Assembly: GCA_963921425.1 (NCBI GenBank)
Contig: OY992838.1
Span: 15,376,001-15,440,000 of the forward strand
Direction: 5' to 3'
DNA length: 64,000 nt
Source of the DNA: Dryas octopetala
Lineage: Eukaryota; Streptophyta; Magnoliopsida; Rosales; Rosaceae
Made by a program: the position numbers and the translations under genes. The notes beneath the pieces were generated by a model. It was not told the origin of the DNA, searched no databases, and saw nothing but the letters and a program-made list of their open reading frames with translations. Shown in pieces: positions 42,539-54,949 of this stretch. The stretch's first letter is position 1. Each line of letters opens with the position of its first letter.

Positions 42539-43623
42539 CTTATTTTTTACAAGTACACGGATGATATCCTCACGAAGCCACAACCTGCTACGCTTTCCAG
42601 GGTCTTCACCACATTCTTGACGAACAACTTCCCAACCCAATTCTTGTATCAAATCATGCATCCACAATTTTCTTCCATATTGAGTTACTAAAGATTTCTC
42701 CATGAGAACTTCTATATCAATGTCTGGACTATAGCCACTACTTTCTAGTATTCTTGTTACATGATCTTTGTCCTCTCCTTTAAAGAAACACACAATGTCC
42801 AAAAATACATTTTTTCTGTAGTTGACAAACCATCAAAACTTATTTTTAAAACATCAATAATTTCTTTTTTAGGATTTGCTTTCAGTCTATCCAATTCACT
42901 TGCCCATAGTTTTGCGCTTCGACCATAAAGAAACAAACCCCAAACTTTAATAGCTAATGGAAGACCATTAGCATATTTTAAAATATCCTTTGATAGCTTG
43001 AGAAAGACTTCTCCAACCTGGTCTTTTTGGAAGGATTTCCAACTAAAGAGTTGTAGAGCTTCATCATCAGTTAATAGCTTAACCTTATATGTTTTGTCTA
43101 CTCTACATCCGCGCAACACATGTTCATCTCTTGATGTTATGATGATTCTGCTCCTTAAACCAAACCAACTGGGATCACACAATGCTTCCACTTGTTCAAA
43201 CTTAATTATCCACGTCATCAAGAATTATAAGAACCCTTTTGGTACATAGTCTACGCCTTATCACCTTTTGCACATCAATATTTTGTATATGTACGTTACT
43301 TTCCAACAACATATCAGAAAAAAGCTGCTTTTGTAAATGAACTTAACCTTTTTTCCCAATTTCCTCTCTAACATTGTCAAGGAAGCTGTAAGCTTCAAAC
43401 TGAGCACGTATCCTTTCGAAAACTACTCGTGCAATAGTTTTCTTACCAATTTCCCCCCATTCCCCAAATCCCAATGACCATACGAACATCAAGCAACTCG
43501 AGCTCTAAGAATGAAAGCATTTCTCTTACGTGAGAATCCATCGCAACTAAATCCTTCGATACACTTAACATTGTTCGATTTAATTGAGTGAAACTACTTT
43601 CTACAATAATTTTGGATTCATAC
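42539..43623 (-). pseudogene. TNL-C exon 2: NB-ARC with multiple lesions
   Basis: 1085 bases. From YESKI it lacks three residues (EDI). The P-loop region has an added G, so the frame is lost at GMGG. A stop follows KKG. ATTA is inserted after DDVD, and one base is missing before VFLDIVCFFKG. The segment from CFFKG through MHD (LWMHDLIQEL) to LVKNK is intact, unlike TNL-A. Confidence 0.85.
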
Positions 43624-44555
43624 CTGTACATAAATAAATAAATAACCATCATATATGTAAAACAACAATCATATGTGGTTAATGTAAAGTTTTATAATGT
43701 TTTCCATTTTCTTTATTTTGATTAGAAGGGTCATAGATTTTATCTCTTATTTATTTGAGTGACAAGTGATATTCACGAGAAGTCATGTTTTATTGGTTAA
43801 AAAACTTTTTTCAGTAACTGCTGGCAATATATGTACTCCTGTATATAATAGAAATTCTCTCTGCAGGACGTTCGAATGGATGCATATGTTTTATGACTTT
43901 TTTTCACCATTTGATCTTAAACTTGGCATGATTTAATTATTTAGAGTATAAATCATCAATCGAGACCTATTCCTTGGTTTTAACTCTCATGATTTTGAGT
44001 TCATTTCCTCGGTTAGAATCTAGGTTTTAACTCTCGAGTTTTGGGCAATACCCTAACACGTTGAACCTTGTAAAAAATAGCCTAAAAAACGACAAAATGT
44101 CATAGAAATACCCAGAGAGAATTTGTGTATATATAATATATATATATATATAACTGCTAAGTGGGAAGAATAATATATCAGACAATTATGTACATATAAC
44201 TTTTGTTTCACCATTATGTGTTTTGATGAAAATTGACAATAAGTATATATATAGATGAGCCATGATTTACCGGAATAGAGGGAATAAACGGTTACTTCCC
44301 ATGTTAATCAGTCACGTGATTTAAAACTGGGGTGGGCATGCACGGTTCGGTTTCAGAACCGTGTGGCTAAAACAGATAACCAAACCGATGATGTCGGTAT
44401 TGGAAGAACGGCGACCGAAACCGAACCGGAGACCCCTTCAATCGACAAGATCAACCGATGTTACCGATTCGGTGCAATTCGCTTTCGTTTTTACATTTTA
44501 GACAAAGGCGAGAGAGAAAAGAGCAGAGATCTCATGAGGCCCGAGATCTGCCATC

Positions 44556-44618
<63 letters not shown>

Positions 44619-44733
44619 AGAAGAAATGCAATGCCTGCGTTCTGAAAAATCACGACGGAGACGCTAGAGACAGAAATTGGAGAAAGAGAGAAATAGAGGG
44701 ATAGTGAGGAGAGAGAGATATATAGAGAGAGGG

Positions 44734-44790
<57 letters not shown>

Positions 44791-45369
44791 GAGATGTGGC
44801 GGCGCAAAACTTAGGAAGACAAGTTATAGGGTTTTAATGTTTTAATGTTTTAACTAATGAATAATAATCATCTAAAAAATTAGAGTTTAGTCCTACTAAT
44901 ATTTTTTATTTGGAAAAAAACCTTATGGCTTTTTTTTTTTCCCAAATAAATCCTTTATTTTTTCTAAATAAAGCCCTTTGAGTCTTTGACCATTGCCTTG
45001 TCAAACAAATATGTCATTATTTTTTTATGAGGATATAGGGTATGGATTCACTTCATACCTTCTTAGAGTATATAGAATGAGGTTTGTGGAGGCTGCATGT
45101 TAGGTTTTAACTATGAGATTTTGAGCAAATCTCAGAGTTAAAACCTAATGTAAAGCCGACAAACCAGGGCTTGAGGAACAAGTAAAAATGCACTGTCGAA
45201 CACTCGAAAATGGCCGCCAAGCGCTCTGCACCTAGTATGTATGAAAAAAATAGAAAATAAGGAACCAATATTATATAACATGGAATGGTTACAATATTAT
45301 TGGACTTTAGTTAGAATTTTAAAAGCTATAAGACTTTAGTCAGTAAATTATAAAATTAAAAGACCTAAA
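43624..45369. repeat. Upstream flank duplicated from TNL-A
   Basis: Direct copy of about 3826-5580, including the hAT-like palindrome and the two GA arrays. Similarity stops abruptly after AAAAGACCTAA at 45369, the duplication or truncation breakpoint. No coding sequence. Confidence 0.8.
44559..44792. repeat. Two (GA)n arrays
   Basis: GA runs at about 44559-44615 and 44738-44792, homologous to those at 4789-5007 with different lengths. Confidence 0.9.
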
Positions 45370-45514
45370 TGGAAGTTGTCAGTTTATTACCTAGTATTGT
45401 TATAAATATATTTAGTGGTAAGATGTTAGCTCCCTCCCTCTTGTGAGCTGTGTTCAAACCTCAGACATGCTTTCAATATTTGCATTTTTTAATTTCAGGG
45501 TATTAAAAATTTAA
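45370..45514. other. Short unassigned stretch
   Basis: 145 bases between the end of TNL-C flank similarity and the MULE-like end. Nothing recognised. Confidence 0.4.
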
Positions 45515-45879
45515 GGGTTAATTACATATATATACCTCAACTATACATCACTTATCAACTGGGTACCTCATGTTCAAAAACTTTCATTCGGGTACATCAA
45601 CTTCAATATTTCGTCAACTAAGTACCTCCGTTAGTCTGACCGTTATCTGCTGAGTTGGCGCTGACGTGGCATATGTGGACCCCACCATTAAATATTGACT
45701 TGGCATTTAAAAATAGCCACTTGTACAAAAATTAATAAAAAAATAAAAAAACCCATTAAAATTATATTAATTAGAAAGAAAAAAAAAAGACAAAAAAAAA
45801 AAACCAGCCCCCCTGCCCGACTTCACTTCCCTACCCAGCCCCCTCCCTCCCTCCCTCCCTCCCTCTGCCACCCAGCCCC
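45515..45879. mobile_element. MULE-like left end, carrier of the DELLA fragment
   Basis: Terminal-type sequence (GGGTTAATTACATATATATA, then GGTACCTCATGTTCAAAAA, CTCCGTTAG and GACGTGGCA) closely matches the inverted right end of the 18229-19041 element. An A-rich stretch and a CCCT tandem tract (45841-45863) follow, then GC-rich gene sequence. The right end is not in the window, so the element type rests on this one end. Confidence 0.5.
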
Positions 45880-46184
45880 TTCTCACACCTTGCGTCCAAT
45901 ACCATTCACTACAACCCGTCGGATCTATCCACATGGCTGGAGAGCATGATCTCCGAGCTCAACCCACCTCACAATTTTGACCCAGTCATGGCTGCTCCAC
46001 CTCTACCACCTCCTAATCCACCACAACAACAAGGACCAGTACTGGACGACGCCTTCTTAGCTCAGGCCGAGTCCTCCACCATCACCTTCATCGATTTCCG
46101 AGATCAAACCCAACAACAAAAAAGCAAATCCCGAAGCCCCCAAACCCATGTCTTCGAAGATTGCTCCTTTTCCAAATACAACCT
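45880..46184 (+). pseudogene. DELLA (GRAS-family gibberellin repressor) gene fragment
   Basis: One open frame (codons in step with 45883) reads SHLASNTIHYNPSDLSTWL, then ESMISELNPPHNFDPVM, a Pro-rich stretch, ESSTITFIDF and VFEDCSFSKYNL. This is the VHYNP motif and following linker of DELLA proteins, nuclear repressors degraded after GID1-gibberellin binding. Only about 100 codons are present: the DELLA motif before it and the GRAS domain after it are missing. The right edge is the 5' LTR of element 1 (LTR begins at 46185), and the expected KAIPG continuation is not seen. GC content is far higher than in the neighbours. Probably a gene piece captured by the MULE-like element; a decayed local DELLA gene is the alternative. 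Confidence 0.8.
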
Positions 46185-47822
46185 TGTTAGTTTCTAGGAT
46201 TTGTTATATTGGCTATTTTCCTTGTCAAAACCATTGTATTTATTTTTATTTAATCACTCACAAGCTCTAGGCTAGATTAAGGACAAGATCAGTTGTATTG
46301 AAGAAGTCAAGAATGAACAAAGACTCAAGGTATACTGCACTTCATTCATTTCAGGAAAATAACATTTTTTTGTACTTTTGACTAGTTATAAAGAACAATG
46401 TTTTTTCACGTACAGTGGCTGATACTTAAGTAACAGTCACTGTAGTGGGGCCATTTCGGGTTTTGCTTATTAAAGCCCATTTCATTGAAAGCCCATTTTC
46501 TGTCTTTACTAAACATGCATGTGCATTGCACATGACTTGGTTCCCCCACTGCAGCAATCAGATCTGATTGCATCTCATTCACGCCACACACTTACACACC
46601 ACAGCACTGTTCATCATCTTCTCCATTTCTGATTTTTGCAAAATAAAGCAATATTTGTTTTTACAGCTCCTCATTCCTATCCTTAGCAATACTAGGATAC
46701 CCCTCTAGGACAAAAGGAATATGCTCTTTTTCTGTCTCTTGTAGACAGCCATTGAATGGTTTCCACGTGGCTTGGGCAAACATATATGAAAATGGTGTGT
46801 GTGATGTACGGGTATATGTGGGATCCGTTCAGACTTTTTCGTCAGTGTTGATGAGCATATTTTCCATGTGCATTTCGTGTGTTTATGGCTGGGTATTTTG
46901 GGTGAGTGCTCATCTTTTATCAAGTAAGAAAATGCTTTTGATTTTCAAAAACTAAATGATTTTCTTAACTTGTTTTTTCATCTAAAATCTGAATGGGTTT
47001 GAGTGTTGTTTAAATCTTTTCATATATCTTCAAACACATTCATTTAGCTTTTTAGTTGAAGGATTCTCCATTAGCCTTTTCATGTCTCTTGCTTGAGAAA
47101 GCTGATTTTTATAGAATCCAAATTTGCATATCATGTTCATACATTGAAGAATCTGATGGGCTTGGTGTGAACTGGTGCCATGGGTTGATGAGCTTGGAGT
47201 TGAAGCTGCCTTCTTCATGAATGACCGATTGTCTTGCTTATGGAAGTTGCACAAAGGGGTAAGAAGCTGCCACTTAGTTTAGGACCTAGTGATTGAGCTT
47301 GTGTGCTGTATGCTCCCTTTGTATTGAACCTCTTCTATAGTGGATTGCCCGGTCAGCTGAAAAAGACCCCTAGTTTTTACCCTTTTTGGTTTTTATGGGT
47401 GAACATCTTGTGTGCATTCGTCTCCCTTTTTGTGTTGTTATGCTTACTGACTCACTCAACTTTTAAACACAAATATGCACTGTAGCTATATGCTTGAAAT
47501 TGATATATGTCATATAGAACTGTCTAGCTAATCACACACCACTGTAGTTGTGGATAACACTGGGATGCCTACTGTGATGGGTCCTCTGAGTGTATAGGAT
47601 GTCACTTGATCCTTTGGTGTGTTTGATTTGTGTTATTTACAAAAGTGATTTTTGGTTTTAGAAGTCAATCTGGAGTTTCAGATTTTAGTTACTGAATCGT
47701 CTGAGTTGTGTCTGTTTGACTAGTTCCTGAATGATCACATAAATCAAAAATTGGGGTCCGATCACTGAAAGTGAAATTAATCAAGTTTATTAAGTGAATA
47801 GATCACCTAATACAAACTTTCA
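46185..47822 (+). mobile_element. 5' LTR of copia element 1 (SIRE-like), 1638 bp
   Basis: Begins TGTTAGTTTCTAGG and ends ACTTTCA, just before the primer site. By eye it is clearly more diverged from the two LTRs of element 2 than those are from each other, so element 1 is the older insertion. The 5 bases before it (AACCT, 46180-46184) should recur after the 3' LTR, which is beyond the window. Confidence 0.9.
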
Positions 47823-48162
47823 ATTGGTATCAGAGCGCTACTCTAAAAGCAAATAGACAGATCCTAGGGTGTTGTTTGTCTTCTAGGTGTGTCTACATGG
47901 AAAGAGATCGTGTTGCAGGGTCTTGCAACTCTCCTCCATTCTTTGATGGTAGCAGCTACTCTGCTTGGAGAGAGAAATTTGAAATTTTCCTTGATGCCTA
48001 TGACGAGTTGGCATATGAGTATCTCACTGTTGAGTGGATTCCTCTTACTCGAACTGTTGATGGGATTGAAATTCCTAAGCCTAGGTCCGAATGGTCTTTA
48101 GCCGAAGTCACGGCCTCTAGCTCCAACAAGAAGGCTAGAAATGCTATTGTCACTGCACTATC
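47823..48162 (+). mobile_element. Element 1, internal region, left part (leader and gag start)
   Basis: Leader and start of a gag gene (MERDRVAGSCNSPPFFDGS). The fossil is split here by element 2 and resumes at 58123. Family: Ty1/copia, SIRE/Maximus-like. Confidence 0.9.
47825..47836 (+). other. Primer binding site of element 1
   Basis: TGGTATCAGAGC is complementary to the 3' end of plant initiator-Met tRNA, the usual copia primer. It lies 2 bases after the LTR. Confidence 0.9.
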
Positions 48163-49820
48163 TGTTAGTTTCTAGGATTTGTTATATTGGCTATTTTCCT
48201 TGTCAAAACCATTGTATTTATTTTTATTTAATCACTCACAAGCTCTAGGCTAAATTAAGGACAAGATCAAGTGTATTGAAGAAGTCAAGAATGAACAAAG
48301 ACTCAAGGTATACTGCACTTCATTCATTTCATGAAAATAACAGTTTTTTGTCTATTTGACTAGTCATTCACTGAACATAAAGAACAATGTTTTTCACGTA
48401 CAGTGGTTGATACTTAAGTCACAGTCACTACAGTGGGGCCATTTCGGGTTTTTCTTTTAAAGCCCATTTCATTGAAAGCCCATGTTCTGTTTTTTACTAA
48501 ACATGCATGTGCATTGCACATGGCTTGGTTCCCCTACTGTATCAATCAGATCTAATTGCTTCTTTGCCATTCACGCCACACACCTACACACATCAGCACT
48601 ATTCATCATCTTCCCCATTTCTGATTTTTGCAAAATAAAGCAAAATTCCTTTTTACAGCTCCTCATTCCTATCCTTAGTAATACTAGGATACCCCTCTAG
48701 GACAAAGAGAATATGCCCCTCATTCGTCTCTTGTGGACAGTCATTGATTGGCTTCCACGTGGCTCGGGTAAACATGAAAGTTGTGTGTGTGTGTACGGGT
48801 ATATTATATATTCTGTTCAGATCTTTTCGGGTGTGTCTATGAGCATTTTGTGTGGGTATTTTCGTGTTTCATGCCTGGGTATTTTTCAGGGTGAGTGCTC
48901 AATTTTATCAAGTCAGAAAATGTTCATTTAATTCTTCAAAATCAAAAAGATTTTCTGAACTTGTTTGTTTCATCTAAAATTCTAAATGGGTTTGAGTGTT
49001 TAAATCTTTTCATATATTCTTCAAACACATTCATTTTAGATTTTAGTTGAAGGATTCAATATCAACTTTTTCATGCCTCTAGCCTGAGAAGGTTGATCTT
49101 CTTTTTAATAATCCAACATTGGCATATCATGTTCATACATTGATGAATCTACTGGGCTTGGTGCGAATTGGTGCTATGGGTTGATGAGCTTAGAGTTGGA
49201 GCTGCCTTCTTCATGAATGACCGATTGCCTTGCTTATGGAAGTTGCACAAAGGGGTAAGAAAGCTGCCACTTAGTTTAGGACTTAGTGATTGAGCTTGTG
49301 TGCTGTATGCTCCCTTTGTATTGAACCTCCTCTATAGTGGATTGCCCGGTCAGCTGAAAAAGACCCCCAGTTTTACCCTTTGTGGTTTTTCTGGGTAAAC
49401 ATCTTGTGTGCATTCGTCTTCCCTTTTTGTGTTGTTATGCTTACTGACTCACTCAACTTTTAAACACAAATCTGTAGAGTAGCTATATGCTTGAAATTGA
49501 TATATGACTTATATAACTGTCTAGCTAATCACACACCACTGTAGTTGTGGATAACACTGGGATGCCTACTGTGATGGGTCCTCTGAGTGTATAGGATGTC
49601 ACTTGATCCTTTGGTGTGTTTGATTTGTGTTGTTTACAAAAGTGATTTTTGGTTTTTAGAAGTCAATCTAGAGTTTCATATTTTCGTTACTGAATCGTCT
49701 GAGTTGTGTTTGTTTGACTAGTTCCTGAATGATCAGATAAATCAAAAATTGGGGTCCGATCATTGAAAGTGAAATTAATCAAGTTTATTAAGTGAATAGA
49801 TCACCTAAATTAAACTTTCA
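48163..49820 (+). repeat. 5' LTR of element 2, 1658 bp
   Basis: TGTTAGTTTCTAGG to TTAAACTTTCA; preceded by the CTATC target copy. Confidence 0.93.
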
Positions 49821-49822
49821 AT

Positions 49823-49834
49823 TGGTATCAGAGC
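49823..49834 (+). other. Primer binding site of element 2
   Basis: TGGTATCAGAGC, complementary to initiator-Met tRNA, 2 bases after the LTR. Confidence 0.92.
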
Positions 49835-52800
49835 GCTACTCTAAAAGCAAATAGAGAGATCTTAGGGTGTTGTCTATTTTCTAGGTGTGTCTAGATGGAA
49901 AGAAATCGTGTTGCAGGATCTTGCAACTCTCCTCCATTCTTTGATGGCAGCAACTACGCTGCTTGGAGAGAAAAATTTGAAATTTTTGTTGATGCCTATG
50001 ACGAGTTGGCATATGAGTATCTCACTGTTGAGTGGACTCCTCCCACACGAACTGTTGATGGGATTGAAACTCCTAAGCCTAGGTCCGAATGGTCTTTAGC
50101 CGAAGTCACGGCCTCTAGCTCCAACAAGAAGGCTAGAAATGCTATTGTCACTGCACTATCTTCCTCACAATTTGCACACATACAACATTGTGTCACGGCT
50201 AGGCAAGCTTGGAACAAACTTAGGGTTGTTCATGAAGGGGACAAACAAGTTAGGTCACTTAAGCTTCAAATGGTACATGCCAAATTTGAAGAAATTAGGA
50301 TGAAAGAGTCCGAGTCATTTTCCGAGTTCTATGAAAGGTTGGAAGCCCTCACAAATGAAGCCATGTCCCTAGGTAAACCTTATGAGGAGTCTACCATTGT
50401 CCAAAAGGTTCTTAGATCTCTACCTAAGAGATTTCAATCTAAGAAACATGCAATACAAGAAGTCCAAAATTTGGATGAACTCAAAATTGGTAAATTGGTA
50501 GGAAAGCTTAAAACTTTTGAGATGGAACTTGAAATGGATGAAAGGGACAGCAAGAAGTCAAAGGATATTGCTTTGCAAAGTGTCAAAGAGATGAGTGAAA
50601 ACTTGAGTGAAAAATCATCCATGTCCGATGATGAGGTTGCCCTTTTTGTCAAAAGATTTAGACGAATTCTTAGAAATAAAGGGAGAGAAGCTAGGACTAG
50701 TGGTAACAACTTTAAGGAGTTCAAATTCAAACCTCAAGGAGAGAATTCATTTGAGAGAAAACAAGAGAGGAAGTCTAACTTTAAGGAAGGAAGAACAATC
50801 AAGAGAGATGTGAAATGTTACACTTGTGGTGGAATAGGTCACATAGCAATTGAATGTGCAAATAATAGAAATAATTATTCTTCAAGTGAGAATAAAGCCA
50901 TGAAAATCACTTGGAGTGATAGTGAGAGTGAGGATGCAAATGATTGTGAGTCTTCTTTCGATATTGAGGGTGATGAAGTTGCATTTGTTGCATCAATCAA
51001 GGAGATTGAACAAGTTGATGGTGGGTCTGACTCAGAATCTGCTCCTGATGATGAGTCTTACACTGCACTTTGTGATAAGTATGACTTACTTTTCACCGAA
51101 ACTCTTAGCATAAAGGAAGAAAATCAGAAACTAAAGAATGCTAAATTGAAATTTTGTGATAAGATTGAGTCATTAGAGAGTGAATTAGAAAGTGTGGCTA
51201 TCTTGAAACAAAATTTTGAGAGTCAAATCAAAGTGCTCAAGGAGAGCAACATCTACTTTAAATCTTTGAATGAGAAACTTCAAAAAGAAGTACATGAAGC
51301 AAATGAGAGCATTGTTGAGCTCACCATTGGGGCTGAAAAGGTTGATAGGATGCTTAGGATTGGAAAGCATCATGGTGACAAGACCGGTTTGGGTTTTAGT
51401 GAAAATAGTCCTAGTGTATCTAACACAAAGACCACTTTTGTCAAGTCAAAATCTGATCATGGTGTCAAAAAGGGTCTAGGTTTCATTGACATTGGTCAAA
51501 ATGCATCTCATTCTAAGTCAAGTCAAGCTACATCAAGTGTCACAAAAATTGATTGTTCTACTTCACTTAGAAAAACAAAGTTTGTCCCGGTTTGTCATTA
51601 TTGTCATGTCAAGGATCACATTAGACCAAATTGCAACAAACTTAGAGGAAAGAAATCAAGTGAACCAAAGAGAAATATTTCTCTACAAGAGCAAGTGAAC
51701 AATCTACTCAAAGAGGTAATCAAAATTGCCTTACTTGTCACCCCACTTCCCAAAAATAAGCCAAGTCCACATCAAAGATAGGTTGTGAAGAGCTCCACTA
51801 AATGTCTAGTAACCTTGAATGCTTTTTAAGCCACTAAGAGGAACGTTTGGTACCTAGATAGTGGGTGTTCCAAACATATGACGGGAGATAAGGAGGTCTT
51901 TACCTCACTTGCTCCTTATGATGGTGGTAGTGTGACTTTTAGAGGAGGAGAGAAGTCCTATGTGAGTGGAAAAGGGGTTGTACACATTCCCGGTATACCC
52001 GAATTGAAAAATGTAAGATTTGTTGATGGGCTGAATTCTAATTTGCTTAGTATTAGCCAACTTTGTGATGAATGGGGTGGTGAAGTGTGTATGTCCAAGA
52101 GTGGATGTAGAATTGTTGACTCCCAAGGAAGGGAGATCTTGAATGCCCCTAGGTCTAGGGATGATTGCTATGTGTTTGATGGCAATGTTGGAAAAATTGA
52201 GAATACTTGCAATAGAGTTATTGATGACACTAGCTCTCTTTGGCATCAAAGACTTGGTCACATTAATGTTCATGACCTTTACAAGTTGTCTAAGCATGAG
52301 GTTGTTAGAGGTCTACCAAAGATAGGAAAGCCCGAAACTTTTATTTGGGGTCCATGTCAAATGGGGAAACAAACCAAAGAACCACACAAAAGAGTCAAAG
52401 ACATAGGCACCTCTAGGACACTTGAACTAATTCACTTGGATTTAGTTGGTCCTGTCCAAACCTTGTCAATAGGTGGAAAGAAATACATTCTAGTCATGGT
52501 AGATGATTTTTCTAGGTACACTTGGGTGTCATTTCTTAAGGACAAGTCGGAGACCTTTCATCATTTTGTCAAGATTGTGAAACTGCTGAAAAGTGAAGGT
52601 ATGTCAACTCTGTCAACCCTGTCCAGAATTAGATCAGACCATGGAACTGAGTTTGAAAACTCTCAATTCGATGAGTTTTGTTGTCAAATGGGCATCAAAC
52701 ATGAATTTTCAGCTCCAATAACACCCCAATAAAATGGAATCGTTGAGAGAAAGAATAGGGTTTTGATTGAGATGGCAAGAGTGATGTTGAATAGCAAAAA

Positions 52801-54949
52801 TCTTGCTAAACATTTCTGGGCTGAGGCGGTAAACACAGCATGTTACATCATAAATAGAGTCTACCTTAGGCCGGGAACAAAAAAGACTCCCTATGAACTG
52901 TGGAAGGGTAGGAAACCTAAGGTTACACACTTTAGAGTGTTTGGGAGTGCATGTTACATCCTTAGGGATAGAGAACATTTGGGGAAATTTGAGTCTAAGA
53001 GTGATGAGGGTCTGTTTTTAGGCTATTAATTCAACAGTAGAGCTTTCAGAGTTTTCAATTTGCGAACAAATTCTATGATGGAGTCCATAAATGTGAAAAT
53101 AGATGATCATGATGCATCTATTGAAATGGTTGCAGATAAGGATGGATTGTTCCCACAATCTAATCCTAAAGAGGATAATTTGGTTAAAGAAGAGTCCAAG
53201 TCAGGCAGTGATGAACCTACTGATGACTCAAAAAATGTTGAGTTTGATAAGTCAGAGAGCGAACAAAATGACAAAACCTTGAGTGACAGATCTGAAAAAC
53301 CAAGATGGGTGAGATGTAACCATGGTGAAGATGTAATTCTAGGTTCTTTAGACCAGCCAGTTAGGACTAGAAAACAAATGGCAAATGAACTTGCTCATGT
53401 GTGCTATGTGTCCATTGTTGAACCTAAAAATGTCAAAGAAGCACTCAATCATGAGGAATGGGTGAGTGCAATGCATGAGGAATTAAACCAATTTGAGAGA
53501 AACCAAGTGTGGACTCTTGTAGAAAGACTAGCCAACACAAATGTCATTGGAACCAAATGGATCTTCAAAAATAAATCTGATGAATTTGGGAATGTAGTTA
53601 GAAACAAGGCTAGGCTTGTTGCTCAAGGGTACTCTCAATTAGAGGGTATTCATTTTGATGAGACTTTTGCACCCGTTGCTAGACTTGAGTCCGTTAGGTT
53701 ACTTTGTGCCATTGCATGTCATCTTAAGTTCAAATTGTATCAAATGGATGTTAAAACGGCATTTTTAAATGGTTACTTGAATGAGGAAGTTTTTGTGGAA
53801 CAACCAAAAGGTTTTGAGGATCCTCACATGAGAGATGTTGTTTATAAATTGAGGAAAGCCTTGTATGGGCTGAAGCAAGCTCCAAGAGCTTGGTATGAGA
53901 GACTCTCTCATCACTTGTTGTTCAATGGGTATCAAAGAGGGTCGGTTGACAAGACCCTATTTGTAAAAAGGTTAAAAAATGATGTCTTGATTGCTCAAGT
54001 TTATGTGGATGATATTGTCTTTGGGTCAACTTCAAATTTTCATGTTAAGAGATTCATTGATGTAATGTCTAGTGAATTTGAAATGAGTCTAGTTGGTGAA
54101 ATGAATTTCTTTTTAGAGCTGCAAGTTAAGCAAGTAGATAGTGGGATATTTATCTCCCAATCTAAGTATGCTAGAAATTTGGTCAAAAAGTTTGGGCTTG
54201 AGTCTTCCAAAGTGGCTACTACTCCAATGAGTAAAAGATCCAAACTTCATAGGAATCCAAGTGGTAAGCAAGTGAATCAAACCTTGTATAGAAGCATGAT
54301 AGGAAGTCTCCTCTATCTCACAGCTAGTAGACCGGACATATCGTTTGCGGTAGGAGTGTGTGCTAGGTTCCAAAGTGATCCCAAAGAATCTCATTTGTTT
54401 GCAACAAAAAGGATCATCAAATATGTAAGTGGGACTCTTGACTATGGGTTGTGGTATACCCATGATACCAACACTAAATTGGTTGGATTTAGTGACTCCG
54501 ATTGGACTGGGTGTAGTGTTGATTTGAAGAGCACCTCGGGTGGTGCTTTCTATGTTGGGAATAACTTAGTGTCTTGGCATAGCAAGAAGCAGAATTCTGT
54601 CTCTTTGTCGACTGCTGAAGCTGAATACATAGCAGCAGGGAGTTGTTGTACACAACTCATTTGGATGAGACAAATGTTAGCCGATTATGGAATTGATGAG
54701 AAAACCTTTCTCATCTATTGTGATAACATGAGTGCTATAGATATCTCCAAGAACCCGGTGCAACATACTAGAACCAAGCATATTGACATAAGACATCATT
54801 TCATTAGAGATCTTGTGGAGAGTGGAACTCTTACTTTGACTTTTGTTCCTTCCGAACAGCAACTTGCAGACATCTTTACAAAGGCTTTAGAGAATCCAAA
54901 GCACATTAGTCTTCGGAAGTCAATTGGCATTTGTACACATGCATAATTC

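Larger units (their letters stand above)
38234..43623 (-). pseudogene. TNL-C: broken TNL gene, no TIR exon in window
   Basis: Minus-strand exons: 43623-42539 (NB-ARC), 42437-42159, 42060-40340 (LRR and module 1), 40228-40144, 40078-38891 (module 2, with a solo LTR inside) and 38764-38234 (module 3). It is close to identical to TNL-A in the LRR exon, so the copy is young. Visible lesions in the NB-ARC exon are an extra base at the P-loop, a stop after KKG, a 4-base insertion at kinase-2 and a 1-base deletion in RNBS-D. In exon 4 two Trp codons are stops (EIPE-W and KK-W). Exon 1 would lie beyond about 45.4 kb, where only transposons are seen, so the gene is either 5'-truncated or split by a very long intron. 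Confidence 0.88.
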
